DNA of 5,616 nt from Oscillospiraceae bacterium. Lineage in GTDB: Bacteria; Bacillota; Clostridia; Oscillospirales; Ruminococcaceae. Position 1 is the stretch's first letter. Each line of letters starts with the position of its first letter. The translations under genes were made by a program, and so were the position numbers. The stretch lies in contig WQXP01000090.1 in assembly GCA_009784765.1 (NCBI GenBank), forward strand, positions 1 to 5,616, given 5' to 3'. The notes under the pieces were generated by a model. That model had not been told where the DNA came from and did not search any database. It saw only the letters and a list, made by a program, of their open reading frames with translations. Of the stretch, positions 1-4,881 are shown piece by piece.

Positions 1-246
1 AAGCTGTGCTTGCGCCATTTCGCGAAAGTCCGTCTCGAGAGAGCTGTCCGACAGAAGCTCCTGCGCTTCTTCATAAGCAGCTTTAGCTTTGGCGTATTCG
101 CGATATTTTTCGACAAGGGGAGTAAGCGACTTATATTCGCGCATGAAGTCGCGGAATTTCTTTTGGTCACCGACTGTTTCGGGGTCGGCAAGTTGGTTTT
201 CGAGTTCGCTGTAGCGCGCTTCAGCGAGTTTTAATTTATCTATCAT
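1..246 (-). CDS. prfA: Peptide chain release factor 1, N-terminal part (runs off left edge)
   Basis: RF1 recognises UAA and UAG stop codons in the ribosomal A site and triggers release of the finished protein. Reading the minus strand from ATG at 246-244 gives 82 uninterrupted residues that begin MIDKLKLAEARYSELENQL, then ADPETVGDQKKFRDF and a KYREYAKAKAAYEEAQELL helix. This matches the start of the RF1 N-terminal (PCRF) domain, with the family's usual MIDKL opening, the DPEV/DPET turn and the charged coiled-coil helices. The stop-codon-reading and GGQ regions lie outside the window. RF2 shares the domain type, but its opening differs, so RF1 is preferred. The gene is divergent from secA. No Shine-Dalgarno sequence lies upstream, and its promoter sits so close that the transcript probably starts at the ATG. 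What is seen is the sequence match; the function comes from the family. Confidence 0.93.
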   Translation of the reverse strand, partial: MIDKLKLAEARYSELENQLADPETVGDQKKFRDFMREYKSLTPLVEKYREYAKAKAAYEEAQELLSDSSLETDFREMAQAQL

Positions 247-252
247 AATGCT

Positions 253-281
253 ATTGTAACATAATTTTGCAACAAAGTCAA
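253..281 (-). promoter_or_regulatory. Sigma70-type promoter for prfA, extended -10
   Basis: On the minus strand a -35 box TTGACT (positions 281-276) and a -10 box TACAAT (258-253) are separated by exactly 17 bases. The -10 box is preceded by TGT, giving an extended -10 (TGTTACAAT). Only six bases (AGCATT) lie between the -10 box and the prfA ATG, so the usual start-site distance places +1 on the A of the start codon. The mRNA is therefore predicted to be leaderless or nearly so, in agreement with the lack of a ribosome binding site. Confidence 0.75.
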
Positions 282-289
282 GAACTTGC

Positions 290-318
290 TTGACAAATTC
301 GAAAAAGTTGTGTATAAT
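290..318 (+). promoter_or_regulatory. Consensus sigma70 promoter for secA
   Basis: A perfect -35 box TTGACA at 290-295 and a perfect -10 box TATAAT at 313-318 are separated by 17 bases, which is the optimal arrangement for the vegetative sigma factor. Transcription should start near 324-327. The -35 box lies only eight bases from the -35 box of the oppositely directed prfA promoter (276-281), so the two polymerases would compete for, or share, this stretch. It is the only clear rightward promoter seen in the window. Confidence 0.88.
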
Positions 319-380
319 AGATGATGATTATTAAAATTTACTCAAATACTAAAGAAAAAGAAAGAGATTTAACTATACAC

Positions 381-3134
381 ATGAAACTATTCAAAACCTA
401 CTCAGAAAAAGAACTCAAACGCATTGAGCCGCTCAAAATCAAAGCACTTGAGCTTGAGCCGAAGTATCAGAAAATGAACGACACTGAGCTTAAAGAACAA
501 ACCGAAAAGCTCAAAGGCCGCTTAGCGGGCGTAGAAGGCAAAGGCGGTGAAAGCCTCACAGACATTCTGCCCGACGCTTTTGCGGTCATGCGTGAAGCTA
601 TGTGGCGGGTAATCGGGATTAAACCTTACCCCGTGCAATTCATAGGCGGCATAGTCTTGCACCAAGGGCGAATCGCCGAAATGAAAACAGGGGAGGGCAA
701 AACTTTCGTAGCCGCTCTGCCTGCGTACCTCAACGCGCTGACAGGCAGAGGCGTGCATATCATCACCGTGAACGACTATCTCGCCCGCTACGGCTCGGAG
801 CTGATTGGGCGTGTGTTCCGCTTCCTCGGAATGAGCGTGGGGCTGATTATTCACGAAAAAGACAACGCTCAGCGTCGCGAAGCTTATAACTGCGACATCA
901 CTTACGGCACGAACAACGAGTTCGGGTTTGACTATCTGCGGGATAATATGTGCGTCCGCAAAAGCGACAAAGTACAGCGGGAACACCACTATGCGGTGGT
1001 GGACGAGGTTGACTCAATCCTCATAGACGAGGCGCGAACTCCGCTGATTATCTCGGGCAAGGGCGACAAGTCTACCGATTTATATGAACGCGCCAACAGG
1101 CTTGCAAAAACACTCAAACCTAAGCGCGTGGTTGAGCTTGACTCAAAAGAAGAACACGAGCATTATGAGGGCGATTATATCGTCGATGAAAAAGCCCGCA
1201 CAGCGACTTTGTTGCCGTCGGGGGTAAAAAAAGCGGAAGAGTTTTTCGCGCTGACAGATGAAAACAACCTCATGGACCCGGAAAACCTTTCGATTCTCCA
1301 CCACGTCAATCAGGCGATTAAAGCTTACGGAATTATGAAGCTTGACGTTGACTATGTCGTCAACGAAGGGGAAGTCGTCATTGTCGATGAGTTCACCGGG
1401 CGGCTTATGCTCGGGCGGCGATTCAATGAGGGGCTGCACCAAGCGATTGAAGCGAAAGAAAACGTCAAAATCAAAGAAGAGAGCAAAACTCTCGCGACAA
1501 TCACTTTCCAGAACTACTTCCGCTTGTATGAAAAGCTTTCGGGAATGACGGGAACGGCAATGACAGAGGAAGAAGAGTTCCGCGGCATTTATAAGCTTGA
1601 TGTAATCGCGATTCCAACGAATAAGCCGACAATCAGAGCCGACCTTAACGACCAGATTTACAAGAACGAACGGGGTAAGTTTACGGCGGCAGTTGAGCAA
1701 GTTGCGGAGTGTAATGCCAAAGGGCAGCCGATTCTTGTGGGAACAGTGTCGATTGAAAAGTCGGAAGAGCTTTCGAAACTGCTCAAGAAGAAGGGCATAA
1801 AGCACGAAGTTCTCAACGCGAAAAATCATGCGCGGGAGGCGGAAATCGTCGCTCAGGCGGGCAAGAAAAACGCCGTTACAATCGCCACGAACATGGCGGG
1901 GCGTGGAACAGACATCATGCTCGGCGGAAACGCGGAGTTCTTGGCGCGTGCCGCTCTTCGTAAGGAACTCACCCGTACAGGGCTTGAAGAAGACGTGGTA
2001 GATGATGTAATCGGAGAAGCAACAGGCTTCGCGGAAACTGATAATGAGCAGGTTATCAATGCGCGGGAGCGGTTCAAAGAGCTTTTTGAGAAATACAAAC
2101 TCGAAATCGCGCCTGAAGCAGAGGAAGTCCGTAAGGCGGGGGGGATGTTCATTCTCGGAACAGAGCGGCACGAATCTCGCCGCATAGACAATCAGCTTCG
2201 CGGACGTGCAGGGCGACAGGGCGACCCCGGGGAATCACGGTTTTTCCTCTCTCTTGAGGACGACCTCATGCGTATTTTCGGCGGAGAGCGTGTTCATGCC
2301 ATGATGGAGGGTATGGGCGTTGAAGAGGATATGCCCATTGAAATGCGAATCCTTTCGAAAACAATCGAGAACGCGCAGAAAAAGGTTGAGGGAAGGAACT
2401 TCTCGGCGCGTAAACACGTTCTCGAATTTGACGACGTTATGTCTCAAATGCGGACGACGATTTATGCACAGCGCGGAAAAGTTCTCGACGATGAGGACAT
2501 TGGCGGCAAAATCGCAGAAATGCTCGACGAAACAATCCGCGAAACAGTGGGGACTTTCTGCGGCGGAGACGCGGCGGACGACTGGAATCTCACAGGGCTT
2601 CGCGAACATCTGCGGGGCTTCGGGCTTACGGGGGACGGCGATTTCGAGTATAACGCCACTGAGCTGAACGAAATCAGCCGCGAGCAAATCGAAAGCGAGC
2701 TTCTTGAGCGGGGGCGTGCTAAGTATAAAGCGCAAGAGGAAGAGTTCACCCCGGAAATTATGCGCAAAATCGAGCGCGATACCCTTCTGCGGTGTGTTGA
2801 CACGCGCTGGATGGACCATATCGACGCTATGACAGACTTAAAGCAAGGCATTCATCTGCGGACTATGGGTTCTCAGCGCGAACCGATTGTAGAGTATCGC
2901 CATGAGGCTTTCGCCATGTATGACGAAATGATTGCGGCAATGCGCGAAGATACCGTGCGAATGGTGTTGACAGTCCGCAAAATGACAGAGCGGGAGCAAA
3001 TCCTCCGCGCTTTCGCCGAGAACTTAGGCTCTAAGGTTACTGTTCAGCGAAAACCGGGCGAGCGAGTCCGCGTGAATCAGGCTTGCCCTTGCGGCAGCGG
3101 CAAGAAATTCAAGCTGTGTTGCGGGTTAAAGTGA
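381..3134 (+). CDS. secA: Preprotein translocase ATPase SecA
   Basis: SecA is the cytoplasmic ATPase motor that pushes unfolded preproteins through the SecYEG channel. Numbered from ATG 381 (917 residues), the Walker A motif GEGKT is at 104-108 and the Walker B/DEVD motif at 206-211. LIDEARTPLIISG (about 214-226) leads into the preprotein cross-linking domain (about 227-360). GMTGTAMTEEEEF is at 388-400, TNMAGRGTDIMLGG at 503-516 and QLRGRAGRQGDPG at 605-617. A scaffold and wing region (about 620-870) follows. The C-terminus is a SEC-C zinc finger with Cys902, Cys904, Cys913 and Cys914. A stretch of about 70 residues at 517-586 is the NBD2 insertion that Bacillus subtilis SecA lacks. All ATPase motifs are intact. 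The frame is open from ATG 321, but ATG 381 (MKLFKTYSEKELKRI) fits the family start, and 321 lies upstream of the predicted transcription start. Only a weak GAGAT precedes 381. Confidence 0.98.
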   Translation: MKLFKTYSEKELKRIEPLKIKALELEPKYQKMNDTELKEQTEKLKGRLAGVEGKGGESLTDILPDAFAVMREAMWRVIGIKPYPVQFIGGIVLHQGRIAEMKTGEGKTFVAALPAYLNALTGRGVHIITVNDYLARYGSELIGRVFRFLGMSVGLIIHEKDNAQRREAYNCDITYGTNNEFGFDYLRDNMCVRKSDKVQREHHYAVVDEVDSILIDEARTPLIISGKGDKSTDLYERANRLAKTLKPKRVVELDSKEEHEHYEGDYIVDEKARTATLLPSGVKKAEEFFALTDENNLMDPENLSILHHVNQAIKAYGIMKLDVDYVVNEGEVVIVDEFTGRLMLGRRFNEGLHQAIEAKENVKIKEESKTLATITFQNYFRLYEKLSGMTGTAMTEEEEFRGIYKLDVIAIPTNKPTIRADLNDQIYKNERGKFTAAVEQVAECNAKGQPILVGTVSIEKSEELSKLLKKKGIKHEVLNAKNHAREAEIVAQAGKKNAVTIATNMAGRGTDIMLGGNAEFLARAALRKELTRTGLEEDVVDDVIGEATGFAETDNEQVINARERFKELFEKYKLEIAPEAEEVRKAGGMFILGTERHESRRIDNQLRGRAGRQGDPGESRFFLSLEDDLMRIFGGERVHAMMEGMGVEEDMPIEMRILSKTIENAQKKVEGRNFSARKHVLEFDDVMSQMRTTIYAQRGKVLDDEDIGGKIAEMLDETIRETVGTFCGGDAADDWNLTGLREHLRGFGLTGDGDFEYNATELNEISREQIESELLERGRAKYKAQEEEFTPEIMRKIERDTLLRCVDTRWMDHIDAMTDLKQGIHLRTMGSQREPIVEYRHEAFAMYDEMIAAMREDTVRMVLTVRKMTEREQILRAFAENLGSKVTVQRKPGERVRVNQACPCGSGKKFKLCCGLK

Positions 3135-3646
3135 TGGAGAAACCGCAAATCAAACGTAACTATCGTTTCATGCAATTATTGCTTGATATATTCGGCGCAT
3201 TTCTGCTGTACCTTGTAACCATAGCAGTTGTTGAAGACATCGGGCGGATTTTGCGATTCAATGAGCAAATCCGCGTAGAGGGGGAGCTTGCGCGGCAAAT
3301 CGCCGCTAATCCTTATCCTCTGATTGTGTGGGCAGTCATCGGCGGATTGATTTACCTTGGGGGGATAATCTTGCCGCTGATTTTCGCTAAGCGGACGAAA
3401 TTAAATCAAAAGCAGTTCGATATATGGGTATACGGGGTGTTGGCGGTTCGAATGCTCGCGCTAATCGCCGTGTTCGAGTTCATGAGCTTGCACTTGAGTT
3501 TCATTATGCGCAGCCCTGATTTTCGCCTGCAATCCCTCATGCACTTGGTTTTGATTGCGATTTTAGTTCGGTTCACGCAGTTTCGCATTCGCAAAGCACA
3601 GCCGAAGAGTTCGGGGAGTATGAAGATTACGTTCATGGAGGATTGA
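3134..3646 (+). CDS. Unrecognised four-helix membrane protein coupled to secA
   Basis: I do not recognise this family. The 170-residue product has four hydrophobic segments at about 14-35, 62-84, 97-119 and 131-149, a basic N-terminus (KPQIKRNYR) and a basic segment after the last helix (RIRKAQPK), so both ends are probably cytoplasmic. The loop between helices 1 and 2 (about 36-61) is charged (RFNEQIRVEGELARQ) and would then face outside. The ATG at 3134-3136 shares its first base with the secA TGA (3132-3134), an arrangement typical of translational coupling, and no separate strong ribosome binding site is present. The frame is open back to 3083 inside secA, but the overlap start is the sensible one. 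The last 14 or so residues, up to FMED, could be altered by a DNA junction, since another reading frame with family-like content begins there. A role in export or envelope maintenance is only a guess from position. Confidence 0.8.
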   Translation: MEKPQIKRNYRFMQLLLDIFGAFLLYLVTIAVVEDIGRILRFNEQIRVEGELARQIAANPYPLIVWAVIGGLIYLGGIILPLIFAKRTKLNQKQFDIWVYGVLAVRMLALIAVFEFMSLHLSFIMRSPDFRLQSLMHLVLIAILVRFTQFRIRKAQPKSSGSMKITFMED

Positions 3647-3780
3647 TATATGCTCCCAATCAGTATGAAGTGATTATGGAAATCACAGGTGCGAACGGCA
3701 AAATCGCAAAAGTATTAACGGGGTGGATTGATGATTCGTCAAACGGTGAAATGCGTCTAACTACCGCCCATGTTGATTAG
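3643..3780 (+). pseudogene. C-terminal remnant of a DUF6883-like protein
   Basis: This frame, shifted relative to the membrane protein gene, ends at TAG 3778-3780. From about 3664 it reads YEVIMEITGANGKIAKV and then LTGWIDDSSNGEMRLTTAHVD. The spacing of Y-x-V, G-x-N-G, V-x-T-x-W-I and R-L-T-x-A resembles the C-terminal half of DUF6883 proteins, an uncharacterised family of about 100 residues, as I recall it. The N-terminal half is missing: the frame stays open back to 3520, but the upstream residues overlap the membrane protein and do not look like the family. There is a GGAGG at 3637-3641, but no suitably spaced ATG in this frame. The nearest in-frame starts are TTG 3643, GTG 3670 and ATG 3676 (34 residues). 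I read it as a 5'-truncated remnant. It could instead be a very short expressed peptide. The family match is from memory and moderate. Confidence 0.5.
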
Positions 3781-3797
3781 ACCTCCACGGAGGTCTA
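3778..3797. repeat. Perfect 9-bp inverted repeat (hairpin)
   Basis: The left arm TAGACCTCC (3778-3786) and the right arm GGAGGTCTA (3789-3797) are exact complements around AC, so in RNA the loop would open to CACG. The left arm begins with the stop codon of the DUF6883-like remnant, and the right arm contains GGAGGT. No run of T follows on either strand, so it is a poor intrinsic terminator. It lies 26 bases before the ATG of the small gene at 3824 and may act as an mRNA processing or stability element, or be a scar left by the event that truncated the remnant. Confidence 0.7.
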
Positions 3798-3811
3798 TTA
3801 GTTAAGAAAAC

Positions 3812-3817
3812 GAGGTG
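3812..3817 (+). promoter_or_regulatory. Shine-Dalgarno site deciding the start at 3824
   Basis: GAGGTG at 3812-3817 sits six bases before ATG 3824, which is ideal spacing. The in-frame GTG at 3815 lies within this motif and so is not the likely start. Confidence 0.75.
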
Positions 3818-3823
3818 TCGAAT

Positions 3824-4015
3824 ATGATTGAAGAAAGCAAAAAAGTCAGGCTTAAAACAGGCGAAGTTGCGCGAATTGCCGACGTATTGGAAAAAGGTGT
3901 CGCTTATATCGCAGAAATAATGCGGCGCAGTAATGGTTTTTCAGTTACGGTTGCCCAAATCAGCCACGACGATATTCAAAGTGTGTTTGAAGAAATAGAA
4001 CTCCCGGTTGCATAA
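3824..4015 (+). CDS. Small DUF4926-like protein, 63 residues
   Basis: The product begins MIEESKKVRLKTGEVARI, followed by ADVLEKGVAYIAEI and, near the end, ISHDDIQSVFEEIEL. It has no membrane segment or signal peptide and is predicted to be mostly beta-strand. The order of elements (a short lead, G-x-V-A-x-I, V-L-E-x-G-V-A-Y, then a final D-I-x-S-V-F) resembles the small SH3-like barrels of DUF4926, which as I recall are often found next to DUF6883 genes. That fits the DUF6883-like remnant directly upstream. Its function is unknown, and an antitoxin or immunity-type partner is only a possibility. Translation from ATG 3824 is supported by GAGGTG six bases before it. The gene ends 32 bases before pyrK and is probably on the same transcript, but it shows nothing linking it to pyrimidine synthesis. 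Confidence 0.75.
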   Translation: MIEESKKVRLKTGEVARIADVLEKGVAYIAEIMRRSNGFSVTVAQISHDDIQSVFEEIELPVA

Positions 4016-4033
4016 TCAAACATGGCTTTAGTT

Positions 4034-4040
4034 AAAGGAG
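4034..4040 (+). promoter_or_regulatory. Shine-Dalgarno site deciding the pyrK start
   Basis: AAAGGAG lies seven bases before ATG 4048. It supports translation of the unusual N-terminal extension of PyrK, which has no later in-frame ATG until codon 108. Confidence 0.85.
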
Positions 4041-4047
4041 CATAAAA

Positions 4048-4881
4048 ATGTACAAAAATTGTCAAGTGGCCTGCTCGGCAACAGAGTCGCCGACACTGCC
4101 GCTCTTCTTTTACAAACACACGACGTATCCCGTAATCGAGAAGGCTGCTGTATCTGCGGGGATTTATTCATACACGATTCTGTGCCCTGAAATCGCGGAG
4201 CTTGCGAAACCGGGGCAGTTTGTGCATATCAAAGTTGACGGATTTACTCTGCGCCGCCCTGTTTCGATTTGCGAAATAGTACGCGGGGGCAGTTTGCGGA
4301 TTGTTTTCGAGGTTCGCGGAGCAGGGACAGCAAAACTCGCCGACATAAATGTCGGCAATCATATTGATATGATTGCGCCTCTCGGTAACGGATTCGGGTT
4401 GCCGGCTTCGATTGAACCCGACAAGCGTGTGATTTTTGTGGGCGGAGGGATTGGCGTTCCGCCGCTGCTGGAACTCGCGAAAATCATGGGGGAAAACGCC
4501 ACTGCTGTTCTCGGTTTTCGGAGCTATGACAAAGTAATCCTCACGGAAGACTTTGCGCGTACAGGCACTCACACGATTATCTGCACTGACGACGGAAGCG
4601 TCGGACAGCGGGGGCAAGTTACTGCGGCTCTGTCGGCTGAGCTTGCCAAAGGCGATGTAACCCAAGTCTACTCTTGCGGCCCTGCGCCTATGCTTCGCGC
4701 TGTAATCGCCGAGTGTGAAAAGCACGGAAAACACGGAGTGCCTTGCCAAGTTTCGTTGGAGGAACGCATGGGGTGCGGAGTCGGGGCTTGTGTAGTCTGC
4801 GCTTGCGCGACTGCTTCGGGCATGAAACGAGTTTGCAAAGACGGGCCGGTGTTTAATGCCAAGGAGGTGCTGCTCTCATGA
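4048..4881 (+). CDS. pyrK: Dihydroorotate dehydrogenase B, electron transfer subunit PyrK
   Basis: PyrK carries FAD and a 2Fe-2S centre and passes electrons from the FMN of PyrD to NAD+ in the fourth step of pyrimidine synthesis. Along the 277 residues, the FAD-binding RRPVSICEI is at 69-77, GAGT at 91-94, PLGNGF at 111-116, the nucleotide-binding VGGGIGVPPLLELAK at 131-145, DDGSVG at 181-186, CGP at 210-212 and SLEERMGCGVGAC at 236-248. The cluster ligands are Cys243, Cys248, Cys251 and Cys263. The loop between the last two holds 11 residues, somewhat shorter than in well-studied homologues. The family homology starts near YPVIEKAAV (residue 27), so there are about 26 extra residues at the front, including Cys5 and Cys9. 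A well-placed ribosome binding site supports this start. The stop codon overlaps the pyrD start (ATGA), which indicates coupled translation of the two subunits. Confidence 0.96.
   Translation: MYKNCQVACSATESPTLPLFFYKHTTYPVIEKAAVSAGIYSYTILCPEIAELAKPGQFVHIKVDGFTLRRPVSICEIVRGGSLRIVFEVRGAGTAKLADINVGNHIDMIAPLGNGFGLPASIEPDKRVIFVGGGIGVPPLLELAKIMGENATAVLGFRSYDKVILTEDFARTGTHTIICTDDGSVGQRGQVTAALSAELAKGDVTQVYSCGPAPMLRAVIAECEKHGKHGVPCQVSLEERMGCGVGACVVCACATASGMKRVCKDGPVFNAKEVLLS

Noticed and set aside
10..234. A 74-codon plus-strand open frame at the left end
   Set aside because: It is antisense to the RF1 N-terminus, which has clear family similarity; the plus-strand translation is Phe-rich and featureless.
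522..989. A 155-codon minus-strand open frame within secA
   Set aside because: It is a shadow of the SecA Walker A and Walker B region, and nothing in it resembles a known protein.
1143..2171. A 342-codon open frame on the minus strand inside secA
   Set aside because: It lies antisense to the most conserved SecA motifs, its product is rich in Phe, Leu and Arg as expected from the complement of Glu/Lys/Ala-rich codons, and it has no domain or ribosome binding site.
3083..3133. Start of the membrane protein at 3083 inside secA
   Set aside because: The 17 extra residues would be the out-of-frame copy of the SecA zinc-finger coding sequence; the ATG overlapping the secA stop is far more likely.
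3778..3810. Intrinsic terminator at the 3778-3797 hairpin
   Set aside because: The stem is perfect, but no run of T follows it on either strand, so it is reported only as an inverted repeat.
3815..3823. GTG start for the small gene
   Set aside because: The GTG is part of the GAGGTG ribosome binding site that is ideally spaced for ATG 3824.
4168..4749. A 193-codon minus-strand open frame inside pyrK
   Set aside because: It is antisense to clearly conserved FAD-binding and nucleotide-binding motifs, with no independent support.
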